DNA of 64,000 bases, taken from contig JAAONU010000016.1 in the NCBI GenBank assembly GCA_012932295.1, positions 26,659,290 to 26,723,289 of the forward strand, read 5' to 3'. The DNA comes from Cyclina sinensis (taxonomy: Eukaryota > Mollusca > Bivalvia > Venerida > Veneridae). The position numbers and the translations under genes were made by a program. Under the pieces are notes generated by a model. The model was given only the letters and a program-made list of their open reading frames with translations. It did no database searches and had not been told where the DNA came from. Of this stretch, positions 22,707 to 34,439 are shown in pieces (position 1 is the stretch's first letter; each line of letters starts with the position of its first letter).

Positions 22707-23765
22707 TCATTCTCCTTTTTCATGTGCGCTTGGCACGTGTCCATTTTCGGGCTTAAAACCATTAGCGGTCTGCGATTTAATGTGGTATCCAACAGTGCGG
22801 GCCTGAGGTCCGTGATTTTTGTCAAATATAAAATCCCACAACACTTTAATCCACGACGTGTGGTAGGGTTGCTGGTAAAATTCTGGCGCAATTTTCCGAA
22901 CTTCCGGTAATTTGTTATAGGGTATGTACGGAAAGTCATGGTGTTCAATGTGATATCCCACATTGAAGAGAATAATATTTAAGGGACCATAGTAGCTTGT
23001 AGTGGCCTGTCCTTTATTTGAAAACTCGTAATGCTCAGAGATAAAATGACCCGCGAGAGGATGAAGCCCAAGTCCCATAAAGGTGCCCGCTAAAAGATAG
23101 ATTAACGATTTAAGTCCGAGCACTTTTAGAATGACTATGTCCACTACGAGCTGAACGGCGCTGTTGATTATTTCCCAGCCAGTGAGTGGTTTCGGGCTTT
23201 TGTAAAACGGACGTAATGCATGTATGGCCGGATGGAAGATTAGCCAGACAATTTTTGTGATCGGATGGCGAAAGAGGTAGGATTCCAAGCGCGTAGGAAT
23301 ATCAACATCTTGGTTTTCCTCTCCGAGGTAACGGTGATGGTCTGCATGATATTTCTTGTAGCTGATGGCCATAGGAGCTATAATTGGAACATTGCATAGC
23401 AAGCTAAGAAGCCGGTTCTTCACCGGATGTGCATGTCCGTACGCTAAATTATGTCCTATTTCATGAATAGCGCTACCCAGAGAGTGATTTAGCACACCGC
23501 CAAACACGTACGCTAAAACTAATATTGTTGTCCATGAAGCGTCCCTTAGCAAATAACTCACACATAACTGAACTATAACTTCGGCAAGGACAATATAAGT
23601 TATGTTTGAGTCATAGCCCATAAGATCTTTGATCTCAGGATGGGCTTTTAGGATTTCTTTTCTACGTTTACTGTGCGGTTCCTCGTCATAGATCCACTCG
23701 TCCTCGGCTGTTACTGTCTTTATACGCAGGCTTGCGCACTTCATGAATCTGTTTATCGTCTCCAT
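22707..23765 (-). CDS. DEGS1: Sphingolipid delta-4 desaturase (DEGS-like)
   Basis: Predicted to introduce the 4,5-trans double bond into dihydroceramide, the last step of de novo ceramide synthesis, in the ER membrane. The 352-residue product has an N-terminal DEGS-type segment (EDEWIYDEEPH at 21-31, HPEIKDLMG at 42-50). It has several hydrophobic membrane stretches (about 56-72, 79-95, 203-236) and the three di-iron histidine boxes: HEIGH 101-105, HADHH 140-144, HIEHH 272-276. SWIKVLWDF near the C-terminus is also typical of the family. Vertebrate DEGS1 is about 323 residues; the extra length is at both ends. Box 3 reads HIEHH where most DEGS proteins I know have HNEHH. The CDS has no intron. 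TTTTAATTTCAG sits about 24 bp before the ATG, so a 5'UTR exon probably lies upstream. DEGS1 versus a related paralogue is not settled. Confidence 0.93.
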   Translation of the reverse strand: METINRFMKCASLRIKTVTAEDEWIYDEEPHSKRRKEILKAHPEIKDLMGYDSNITYIVLAEVIVQLCVSYLLRDASWTTILVLAYVFGGVLNHSLGSAIHEIGHNLAYGHAHPVKNRLLSLLCNVPIIAPMAISYKKYHADHHRYLGEENQDVDIPTRLESYLFRHPITKIVWLIFHPAIHALRPFYKSPKPLTGWEIINSAVQLVVDIVILKVLGLKSLIYLLAGTFMGLGLHPLAGHFISEHYEFSNKGQATTSYYGPLNIILFNVGYHIEHHDFPYIPYNKLPEVRKIAPEFYQQPYHTSWIKVLWDFIFDKNHGPQARTVGYHIKSQTANGFKPENGHVPSAHEKGE

Positions 23766-23801
23766 ATCTCTTTCTTCTTTCCAGATTCCTGAAATTAAAA
23801 G
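23766..23801 (-). promoter_or_regulatory. Probable 3' splice site of a 5'UTR intron
   Basis: On the minus strand TTTTAATTTCAG is followed by about 24 bases and then the desaturase ATG. A pyrimidine-rich AG at this place suggests that the coding exon begins in the 5'UTR and that the promoter is farther up (higher coordinates). The first exon was not found. Confidence 0.55.
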
Positions 23802-24419
23802 AGTAACGGTGTCATCTATCGATCACTTGACCTTTTGTTTCAGTTTTCATTGAAACTGAATACTACCTCGAAGCCACACAGCTTTGTACAAGTGCTTTGA
23901 AAGAAACATATTCAATATCATGCTGTTTTGGACAAATGTTTGACAAAATGACTCACACACAAATAGAAAGACAGACAGACAATGTTCAAACAAAAAATGG
24001 AGTGGCGATTATCACCTCATAACGGAAAATGATGATCCACATTGGCAACAAATATGTAAACAAAAAATCTGTATTGTCTGAAATGTTTCAACCTAGAAAG
24101 TTAAGTTCTGGTGTCGAATTAACAACAAACACTAACGTTTATCATGCGAGTACATCCGTGAACATCAAATAATGAATGAAAACCCTTTTGAAAAAGCTCT
24201 TTTGATAAAAAAAAAATCCTTAATGAGAAAACCCATCATCATGCAGTGGACTGTTATACTTCTTGGCTCAGTATTTTTCAGCTAAAAGCTCCGATAACAG
24301 CAGGATAATTTAACACAAAATCCTGATTACAACAATGAGTTGTATAGTTAAATGGAACTTTGATAACATCACTAGATTTCAGCTAAAAGGTTTATATATA
24401 ACAGCACTTCACCGTATAT
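23802..24419. other. Upstream region of the desaturase
   Basis: AT-rich, without recognised motifs. It could hold the 5'UTR exon and promoter of the desaturase, but I cannot point to either. Confidence 0.35.
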
Positions 24420-26092
24420 ATTTACTGAAAACCCTGATAGTAGAACTACATTTGAACTCGAATCAGTTATAATAGCAGTATTCTATAATTGAAAACTCTG
24501 AAATCGTAATTATATTGAATCTGAAAACTCTGAAAACATTCGTAAATTAAATCTGAACAGCTGTTTATTTCATAGCAGCACTTGGTAGCAGAATTTTCTG
24601 AAACTCCATCGCCAACTCTTTGTTTTAACCGAAATCTCTGATGCCAACAATAAGCAGTAAATCTTAATTGAAAACACTGATAAAAATAGTATATTGTAGA
24701 TGATACCATCATTCATGCATTTTCTTCCTGAAACCTCTGATAACAGGAGTATTTGTCATCTGAACAATCTGATAACAGAAGTATTTTCAACTGAAATCTC
24801 TGATAACAGAAGATTTTCCTTACTGAAATCCCTCATAACAGGATATTTTCTAACTGAAATCACTGATAAAAGGAATATTTCCTAACTGAAATCCCTGATA
24901 ACAGGGTATTTTCTAACTAAAATTTCTGATAACAGGAATATTTCCTAACTCAAACTTCTAGTGACAGGAGTATTTCCTAACTGAAATCTCCGATAACAGA
25001 CTGAAATCTCTGATAACAGGAATACTTTCTAACTGAAATCCCCGATACCTGAAGTATTTTCTCACTGAAATCCCCGATAACAGGAGTATTTTCCAACAGA
25101 AATCTTTGATAACAGGAGTATTTTCTAACTGTAATCTGTGCTAACAGGAATATTTCCTAACTGAAATGCCCGATAACAGGAGTATTTTCTAACTGTAATC
25201 TGTGCTAACAAAAATATTTCCTAACTGAAACCTTTCATAACAGGAGTATTTTCTAACTGAAATCCCCGATAACAGGAGTATTTTCTAACTGTAATCTGTG
25301 CTAATAGTGGTATTTCCCAACTGAAATCCCCGATAACAGGAGTATTTTCTAACTATTATCTGTGCTAACAGGTATAATTTCCAAACTGAAATCCCCGATA
25401 ACAGGAGTATTTTCTAACTATAATCTGTGCTAACAGGTATATTTCCAAACTGAAATCCCCGATAACAGGAGTATTTTCTAACTGTAATATGTGCTAATAG
25501 TGGTATTTTCCAACTGAAATCCCCGATAACAGGAAAATTTTCTAACTGTAATCTGTGCTAACAGGAATATTTCCTAACTGAAATCTTTGATAACAGGAGT
25601 ATTTTTTTATTGAAATCTTTGATAACAGGAATATTTCCTATTTGAAATCTTTGATAACAGGGGTATTTTTTATCTGAAAACTGTTCTTATAGGAGTATTT
25701 TCTAACTGAAATCTGGGCTAATAGGAGTATTTTCTAACTGAAATCTGGGCTAATAGGAGTATTTTCTAACTGAAATCTGTGCTAATAGGAGTATTTTCTA
25801 ACTGAAATCTGGGCTAATAGGAGTATTTTCTAACTGAAATCTGTGCTATTAGGAGTATTTTCTAACTGAAATCTGTGCTAATAGGAGTATTTTCTAACTG
25901 AAATCTGGGCTAATAGGAGTATTTTCTAACTGAAATCTGTGCTAATAGGAGTATTTTCTAACTGAAATCTGTGCTAATAGGAGTATTTTCTAACTGAAAT
26001 CTGTGCTAATAGGAGTATTTTCTAACTCAAATCTGTTTTAACAGGAGTATTTTCTAACTGAAATCTGTGACCTATAGTTTTTAAACTGAAAA
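24420..26092. repeat. 32-bp minisatellite array
   Basis: The unit is a GGAGTATTTTCTAACTG half followed by AAATCTGTGCTAATA, 32 bp, in about 50 copies. From 24420 to about 24900 the units are strongly diverged. From about 25100 to 25600 two variants alternate (CCCCGATAACAGG and CTGTGCTAACAGG), making a 64-bp dimer. From about 25690 to 26040 some 11 units are almost identical. It lies on the promoter side of the desaturase and directly left of the LINE copy. Confidence 0.92.
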
Positions 26093-26522
26093 TTCATTTT
26101 GTTCAAGCCAACTACTCTCAGTGCAATGACAGTGACGATGTTTCAGATTGAAACAAATTATGTTTCGCTATGGTTTTCAACTGAAAAAAAATATATTATT
26201 GAAGTTAACATTAATTTTGTTAGAAAAAAAAGTAAAAGAAACCGAAAACTTTCGTTTGAAAGTTGCCTTTTCATATAATTTCCAAACAGATGAGAGGAAT
26301 TTTCTTTTTGTAAACTTTTTCACTGTTCAAAGACCAAACTGTATTCTAAGATCAAAATGCGAATAAAATGTAGCATGAATAACTTTCTTTCCTCAAAGTG
26401 TAATAACACGCTTCATTTATTTCAACGACAAAAAGGCCAGTGACTTTAAGTCAATGACCTATTTATATAGACCCTATTCTAACTTAAATGCGTGACGGCA
26501 ATTTATTTCTTTCAATATTCAA

Positions 26523-28235
26523 AGATATGGTCATTCGTCTACATGGAGAGGGCAGTCAAAATGGACTGAGGAAAATAGTATAGTTGCAGAAGAGCAGAAT
26601 GGGTTCAGAAAAAATAGAAATACTCTTGACCATCTAAGTACCCTTACAACTATCATTGAAACTAGAATGAAGAAACAGTTATCAACATTTTGTGCGTATA
26701 TTGATTTTAAAAAGGCGTACGACTGCATTAATAGAAATATTTTATGGAAGAAACTTGCTTTGATTGGAGTACACAAAAATAGTAGAATGTTTACTGCTTT
26801 GAAATCTTTGTACTCTTGTGTTCAATCTTGTGTTAGATTAAATTCCTTTACTTCCGAATGGTTTGAGGTTAATACTGGATTAAGACAAGGCTGTAGCCTG
26901 TCACCGATACTTTTTAATCTTTATATCAATGACTTTGTATCAACTGTTAAAGAACTTGGATATGGTGTTGATATCGGTAACAATGAGAAGTGTTGTATCT
27001 TGCTTTATGCTGACGACATTGTTCTGCTGGCGGAGTGTGAGCAGGATCTCCAACGCATGTTGGACATTCTCCATGATTGGTGTGATCAAAATGGAATGAC
27101 AATTAGTCCAACTAAGAGTCAGGTGGTTCACTATCGACCTAAATCTGTAAACCGAATTATGTTTACTTTTAAGTGTGGACATACAGAACTTAAAATTGTA
27201 GAAAAGTATGTTTACTTGGGTCTGGTATTAACAGAATTTCTGGATTATAATGTCATGGCTAAAACTGTTTCACAGGCAGCCAGCAGAGCATTGGGTGTGA
27301 TTATTGCAAAATTTAATAATGCAGGTGGTCTTCCTTTGAATGTTTACATGAAATTATATGATTCTATTGTATGGCCAGTGATTGCATATGGATCAGCTAT
27401 TTGGGGTAGCAGATCCTTTTCTTGTATTGATGCTGTGCAGCACAGAGCTATACGTTTCTTTTTGGGAGTCGGTAAATATACGCCTACAGCAGCTTTAAAT
27501 GGAGATTTAGGCTGGATACCACCATTTGTTCGACAGTGGCAATCTGTATGCAATCTCTGGAGCAGATTTAGTAAATTACAAAATTCTCGGCTTAACAAAC
27601 AAGTTTTCTTATATGGTTTTAGAAATGCTGGTGGGAATTGTAGAAATTTTGCTTATAGAGTTAAAACTCATCTCAACAAGATTGAATGCTTACAGTTCTT
27701 TGATGTGTCTCAACCTATTATTCAATCTGTAATGAAAAGTTCAGTTAAGGACAAAATGATGTCAATTTTTAAAGAGAATTGGTTAGCATCTGTTAATAGC
27801 TCTATAAGTATGAGAAGTTCTGGAGGGAATAAATTGAGAAATTACAAAATATTTAAACAAGACTTTTCATGTGAGCAATATTGCAAAATTGTTATGGCTA
27901 GAAAGCATCGCTCAGCTTTTGCAAAGTTTAGAGCTGGAGTAGTACCTATACGCATTGAAACAGGTCGATACGAAGGGTTACCTATTCTAGAAAGAACATG
28001 TTTATGGTGTAAAAATAATGTAGAGGATGAGCTACATGTTTTGTTTAATTGCTCCTTGTATAGTGAAATTAGACAAGCATTGTTTGATAAAGCCTTTTCA
28101 GTCAACCATAATTTCTATATTATGAAAGATAAGGAAAAATTAATATTTTTGTTTAGCAATCCTAGTATGATACGTGAGTGTGCCAAAAGCTGCTTTCAGA
28201 TCATAGAACGCAGAAGAGTATTTCTTTTTAAATAG
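26523..28235 (+). pseudogene. LINE ORF2 fragment, reverse transcriptase
   Basis: An uninterrupted frame of about 570 codons. The first ATG at 26667 is inside the RT domain; in-frame sequence before it (VAEEQNGFRKNRNTLDH) is RT motif 1/2-like, so the real protein began farther upstream. Motifs in order: FCAYIDFKKAYD (first catalytic Asp), GLRQGCSLSPILFNLYIND, YADDIVLL (the two catalytic Asp), YLGLVLT, and near the C-terminus a CLWC...H...C zinc-knuckle-like cluster. The missing endonuclease means it cannot move by itself. Clade is uncertain; the C-terminal cysteines fit several LINE groups. Lack of stops suggests a fairly young copy. Confidence 0.88.
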
Positions 28236-28402
28236 AATGTTTTATCATGTATATTGTAATAACATAAAAGTTTTAAAATACCTTTAATGTTTCATATATA
28301 TATAATAGTATAATAATTGGTTTTTACATATTGAATGGTATATTTATGTTTTTAATTAATATATGCATGTAAAAAATGAGACAATAAACTAAATAAACAT
28401 CA
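26524..28402 (+). mobile_element. 5'-truncated non-LTR retrotransposon (LINE)
   Basis: Contains the reverse transcriptase and C-terminal part of a LINE ORF2, then about 165 bp of AT-rich 3' sequence ending in AATAAACTAAATAAAC near 28383-28400. No endonuclease domain or ORF1 lies upstream; the sequence before 26523 is unrelated AT-rich DNA after the minisatellite. Loss of the 5' end is usual for target-primed insertions. Target duplications were not found. Confidence 0.85.
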
Positions 28403-29149
28403 TTTTCAAAACTGTTCATAATTTCAATATAATATATTTGACTTTGGCATTCTTTTCATTTTCATTGAATAAAGAACGTCCTCTTCATTTCAATGGTTAT
28501 CTTACAACTGTTTAATTGCTTAACAACAAAGTTTTGGCGACCTGTGCAAACAAAACTGCCCGTTTTTGATATAGCATTGGATAGTACGTATACATGTGTT
28601 TACAACAATCACGCAATGCTGCATGGTTATATAAAAGGGCATTATTCATGTACTCTGACAAGTTCCAAATTGTTCACTTCATATTGTGTATGTGTATTTA
28701 TTTTCACTAAAACCACTCCCTTTTCAATGACTACAGTATCATAATAAGTGTTTACTTATAAGTTTTACCCTAGGTTACGCACTTTGTTTTGGAAAGAAAA
28801 AATCCTTGCTTACTGTATTTCTTTTATGACTCAGCCAAAATCGAACTCTGATCTTTAGAATGGCTTAGATTTTTCCTGTCAGACCCTGGGCTTCGAAACT
28901 TTGCTATGGACGCTATGGATGTAACTCACGGACTTTACCGCTGATCGCCATCGAGATCTTTTGTTTTGAGTGTTTAATGCAGTTATTTACAGAATATTAT
29001 GTTCTTTTGCTGTGGTTTTCATTGTAATACTAAAGAGTCTAAAACCTTTAAAGTATATAGCCACTTTTTATCCGCACACCCACACCTCCACGCCCCACGA
29101 CCCACCGCCCTCTCTCGTCAGGATAATAATTCTGAATAAATAGAGGATA
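28403..29149. other. Intergenic, nothing recognised
   Basis: AT-rich. ATTCGAACT-like and CTTCGAAACTTTG phrases near 28840-28910 could be the remains of a tRNA-like head but are too weak to call. Confidence 0.35.
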
Positions 29150-29298
29150 TTCAAGTTTTTTCTATAAATACGGAATTTATCTTTATCGAGTGGTGTGAAA
29201 ATAAATATTTCACAAGTGGCGATAGCCACGAGTGAAATATGATAATTTTCAAACCACGAGATGAAAATAACTCCCGTATCTAATGAAAAAACTTGAAT
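29150..29298. mobile_element. Foldback MITE
   Basis: Outer arms TTCAAGTTTTTTCTAT...AATACGG and CCGTAT...ATGAAAAAACTTGAA are complementary. Inside, GAGTGGTGTGAAAAT...ATTTCAC pairs with GTGAAAT...ATTTTCAAACCACGAG around a GGCGATAGCCAC centre. The whole 150 bp folds on itself and codes for nothing. Related fragments (GTGAAAATACGG) recur at 29410-29480. Confidence 0.7.
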
Positions 29299-31887
29299 TT
29301 TCTGTTTATTATATACTTTTCTCTTTTTTTACCTTAAGATTCGAAAGAATTCCCCTCTAATTTAGTGTATTGGCTGAATTTAGAAGAAAGTAGTCCGGCA
29401 AGACACCAGTGAAAATACGGAAAATATGTTTCACTGCAGTGAAAAAGAAATGTTTACAGTGAAAATACGGAAAATGAAAATACGCAATTTATTTCATCAA
29501 TATTTCTCAATATTTCATTTATAAGTATATAATAAATATTTAACTTGTTCGATGAGCATATAGAATACACTGCATTTAGCTGGCAATTGTTTATGGAAAC
29601 TGTATTGATGAAATAAGATACTAATCTTGTTAACTATTGTTTATGCATTGTCTGTTATTGAAAAAGTTGTCCATTTCCTGTATTAACAAACAATTAGCAT
29701 TGTGGTGAAAGTTCTCTTTCGCTTGTTGCCTAGGGCTGAAAAGTACACCATGTTATTGTAAGCTGTAATGTTTACGAGTTTTGTACTTAAAAGGAATTTA
29801 CGTCGATGATTGAAAGTATGTATTTTACACACCAACAGTCTTCAACTCACAAAGGATAAATTTTTTCTGTTGCTTCATATAACTTAGAAATCTGAAACCC
29901 TCTGAACGACAAACAAGGGTTTAAATTTAAACTACAGCTTCACTATCATACTACCTGTAGTTTTCGACAAAACAACTTTTTTACCGCCCCGCATCTATAT
30001 CATATATACATAGGACCGGTATGTTAGCGTAAAAGGTAATATTTTTGTCATATTTAAAAAAAAACAATACAATTTCCGGACTGTTTAGTCCAATTTCTGT
30101 TAAGAATATATTCTTGCCAAAAATGTCGGCCGGGTTCAGGAGCACGGAGTTTTATTACTTGGCGGGACCGGAGCGAATCAGTGGTCCAGTAGTAGTGCGC
30201 TGGTCTGGTTAAACCGAGGTCCCATGTATCAGTGCTGTACACTGAGCATAGAAAAGGACCAGGGGTGTCTCTGGAATGGGACGCTTTCTGTATCCTGCAC
30301 CCCCTCCACCCTCCAAACTTAAAATAACTTATCTCTGCAGGGGGTGGGGCGAAAATTCACGGGAGTTTTACTAAATACACCGTATATATTTTTGTTATAA
30401 ACGAATAGTCGGTCAAACTAAGCGAAACTCGACCTTAACATGATTTCACCTGTTTTGCCCCTAAATGATAAATTTGATCTGCCTTGAATTAAAAGTGCTT
30501 TTCAAATGGTCTAAGTTTAGAATTCATGCAGTGAAAATGATATCAAAAATGCTCCTTGTTCTTATATGTTTATTCAGATATTAATACTTTTTTTTTTCAT
30601 TTCAGCAAATACGTATTAAATCTTGATATGAATTTTAAGTTTTAGTGTTATTTACATCAAAGTGTTTGTAGTAAATTGTAATTATGTTAAACTGTACAGT
30701 AGAACATATATATTGATTTACCATAATATATACCGTTTCTATTCTTCACCAATTTTAGAACTGTTTGTTGGTTTTTAGATTTATTTTTTCAGTATATTAA
30801 GACCCCCTTTGCAACAACAACAACAACTTATATTTTCGAATCAGTTTCACAAAGTAAAAATAAAAACATTTTTAGCATTACCTTTTCAAAATATTTGAGC
30901 TCCTATTTTTAACCTTTTTAACTTTTGTAAACACGTCACATACTGTAAATAATAGTCGAAATTTCGCAGTAGAACTGGGATTTAATATTAATTAAATAAT
31001 GGTTCAGAAATTACTTAAATACGATATCAAAATTGAGCATTTTTAAAAATGAATCAAATTGCTCAGTCACCTGTTTCGATAGTCCACCTTTATCGGCAAA
31101 ACTATCCCTAGGTTGGTCACCTTTACAGGGTTAAGTGTATCTAGTTTTTAATGCCTTGATATTCCAGTATGCTCACTTTTGTCCAGTTATATTAAATATC
31201 ATCTCATATTCTATTAACGACGAGCTATCCATGTTCGGAAATATTTTAATGCGTGTGCGGTAGTCCGTAACTTGTTGATAAAGCATAGAAAACATGCGCA
31301 AGAATGCATAAGATACTGTTTTGTGACATTGTTCTATAAATATTCACGGGTTAAAAAGGAGAATAGTTACTTCGTGATCACGTGTAACAAGCACAAGCCT
31401 TTTTTTTTTTTTTTTGCTTTGTTTTGCTTTGTTTGTTTTGTTTCGTTTCTGCGGAGATTCCTGAAATTTAGTGTCTAAAATAAAGTATCAATTTTCCAGC
31501 AAAAAAAAAAAAAGTACGTAACCCCTGATAAGAAAAAAAAATAAACTCCAGGAATTTTGTGACCTGATTAAAACAGCGATAATTCTTCTTTTACCTGAAA
31601 AACGTATTGATTGTTAAATAACGTCATTTGCATAGCAACAGATTTTCAGCGCTGTCTGATAGTGCTCAAAATACGGTCGTAGTTTATTCAATTGTTTTCG
31701 AAATTTTTCTCTTCAATAAAATCCCTACCATAATTTTCTTCTATAACTTCTAGCCCTAGAATATAGAGACGGATAATACAGTAATAAAAAACTAACAAGA
31801 AAAACCTAAAAACCTACTAGCATACGTATGCAAAGACGCGCATTTGCATTTTTCTTTTTTACTGCTATCATACAGTGGAGTGGACAA

Positions 31888-31889
<2 letters not shown>

Positions 31890-31931
<42 letters not shown>
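31890..31931. repeat. (GA)n microsatellite
   Basis: About 21 uninterrupted GA dinucleotides, followed by a T-rich tract. Confidence 0.97.
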
Positions 31932-31935
<4 letters not shown>

Positions 31936-33517
31936 TTTTTTTTATTTATTTATTTTTTGTAAGTGAATTATTGAATTTGAATCTATTACATGTCATAATG
32001 TAGCAATTAAAAGAGTAAACAATGTTTTAAATCGAAATGAAATGCAAACAATGCTTACCTTCTCTTTTTTCGTGTCAATTATTCCCTATACAGATTTTCT
32101 CTTCTACTCCATCGTGTCTGGTCAACACTGTCAGGGTCAATAAATGTTATTTAATGGCAAAATGAACCACTTGGTTTGCGTCAATATTAAACCACGTGTC
32201 CAATACAGGTTTGACAGTAGTTTTCACTCTACCTGAATCTATTACTTCGATAGTCAAGAGTCGCAAAAAGACACGGAATAAAGCGTGCCGTATAGAAAGG
32301 TGTAGATAATGTCTAATTTTCCCAAGGCTGGTTTTGACAAAAAAAGTATTATTTTCTTAATTCCAGTTCCTCATATAGTAAACGTACGCATCTTCGACCT
32401 ATAACTAGCGAATGCTTACCTTATTTGGAGTAGTTTCAGCAATAATATAGCGCTAATGTTGTCATATGATATGAATTCCTCGCAATAAATGTACTTATGA
32501 TGATTAGCAATTGTCGTATGAGGTGAATTCGTTAATTCAAAAGCCTATAGTTATGAACACGGTACGAGTAACGACTAAAAATAGAGCGTAAAATGTTGTT
32601 GGCTGTGTCGCCAGTGCACGAGAAATACCTCAACGAGTTAAATTCTAGCTCAAATGTTTTCACAATTTTCAAGTATCTTGTTTGTTCAAAGGTTAAAACG
32701 GCTACAGTGCTATAACTTTGTCTCTTCTATTTCGCAACAACTTGAGAACAAAGATATGGTCCCTTATCTCAAACGCAAACAAAATTATTGAGGGATGTTT
32801 GTTTATATTTCCTTTGAACGTTGTGTCAACGGCATTTTTCAACAGAGTTTCATCTTATCACACATTAGGTCAACATATTTTGAAAGAGTATATTCAAACG
32901 CGCATAGTCAATGATTTAAAAGGTAGATAACTCCCGACCAGCAAAGTAATTTTCGTACTTGTTTAGAACGTACGGTATGGTTGTTACAATTCTAGGTTTA
33001 GACACGATGCACAGATAGTAATTCTATTTTCGTTTATTTTAGCATTGGGGAAGAATTTGCACCAAGCCCCACGCAGTGGTTACTTCCCTTGTATAAAACA
33101 GTTAGCCTAATAAACGAAATATTAACTTCTTTCAAGATGGTTGTCTTTCATTTCATGTGACTCATTATCGTGCACAACACAAAAACAATGCGGAAATTCA
33201 TTATGCATATAATAATGTATGTCCATCACTTTAGGACATGTGCAATAGATATATTGTTTTAGGTCAGTAGGATGACAGGTATGAAGGCTGAGAGAAATTA
33301 ATTTACCATGTGAGATGACATATGGTCCTCTCTAAACACACCTGTCTACTAATGACTTGTGTGTCTGTGTTTTCTTGTCCCTCTCTGCCTTTCTATGCGA
33401 GAGAAGTGTATCTACATATAATAAATCTTTATATAGTTATAATGAATGTGATTTTGTTTATCCCTTAAGAAAAATCTTCTATTTTTTCAATATTCAAAAT
33501 AAAGGATTAGAAGTAAA

Positions 33518-33626
33518 ATGAATGAATGAATGATGAATGAATGAATGAATGAATGAATGAATGAATGAATGAATGAATGAATGAACGGACGAACTAACAA
33601 ATGAATGAATGAATGAATGAATGAAT
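33518..33626. repeat. (AATG)n microsatellite
   Basis: Over 20 AATG tetramers with one interruption near 33586-33600 (ACGGACGAACTAAC). Confidence 0.95.
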
Positions 33627-34439
33627 TCTCACTTATTTTAACTGGTAGCCAACATTGTAGATCTCCCCGTGTACATGTACATACAATTCTACTGTCAAAA
33701 TAATTTTTACTTGTTTGTTATACGACGAATTTTGCTACACGTAAAACAGTGCTCTTTGAAAATTAGATGCACAGTATGCATACAAACTCATTATCAACAT
33801 GTTTGGTCAATTTATTTGGGTAACGATTCGCCCAACCCTTTTTAGTTATCTTAAAAATGTAAACATCTTGAAATGGTTGGGTTTATGTTGAACTTTGATA
33901 ATACTTTATTTAGTCCATGCTTGTTATTCGAGAGCTGGATAATTTATTGCATGTCTGGCCACGATTGTGTCGGTTTAGATAAGCATTGTAGAGTTGTCTT
34001 TCTTGAATAGTTGATTTTAATTATGTATTAAAATACTTAATTAACGACCGAACATCACTTTCTGTTCTATAGGTCAAGGTTATTGCTCTGACTGTTTTAG
34101 GTAATTTTGTTGCATATCTTTTTCAGTAGCTTTGAATAAATTGATTTTGAAGATAAGTTAGAAGATGTTGTTGTTTTTTTTTTCCCAAAGAAAAAAACAA
34201 TTGTTACAGGTCTTCTTAATTCTGTAGGGGCAATAAAAGCTCATTCTTCAGAAAATTTGACAGAAACTATGCAAATAAACTCGAGTAGGATTAAGTTAAA
34301 GGATTTAAGTACATGTTTCATTTCCCACAATATAAACCCACAATATAAACAATTGTAAGATTTATTACAATATTGAAAGTTGTCTGACATTTATTGGTGT
34401 TGCAGATAAAATCAAAATTTTGGTAAATACAGTTATCAA

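Larger units (their letters stand above)
29299..34435. other. Intergenic, AT-rich, simple repeats
   Basis: No gene was recognised in about 5 kb. There is a possible tRNA-like piece near 30175-30215 (GTGGTCCAGTAGTAGTGCG, no B box). T-rich tracts lie at 31400-31416 and polyA at 31501-31513. A GA dinucleotide run and an AATG tetranucleotide run are listed separately. The open frame at 32718-32930 has no motif I recognise. Confidence 0.4.

Noticed and set aside
22619..22963. Open frames overlapping the desaturase 3' end on both strands
   Set aside because: They lie in other frames of a clearly conserved gene and have no motif.
24420..26092. Second CRISPR-like regular array
   Set aside because: The 32-bp units join end to end with graded divergence and no spacers.
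30120..30245. tRNA-derived SINE on the plus strand
   Set aside because: An A-box-like stretch exists near 30178 but no B box follows at the right distance, and no second copy supports it.
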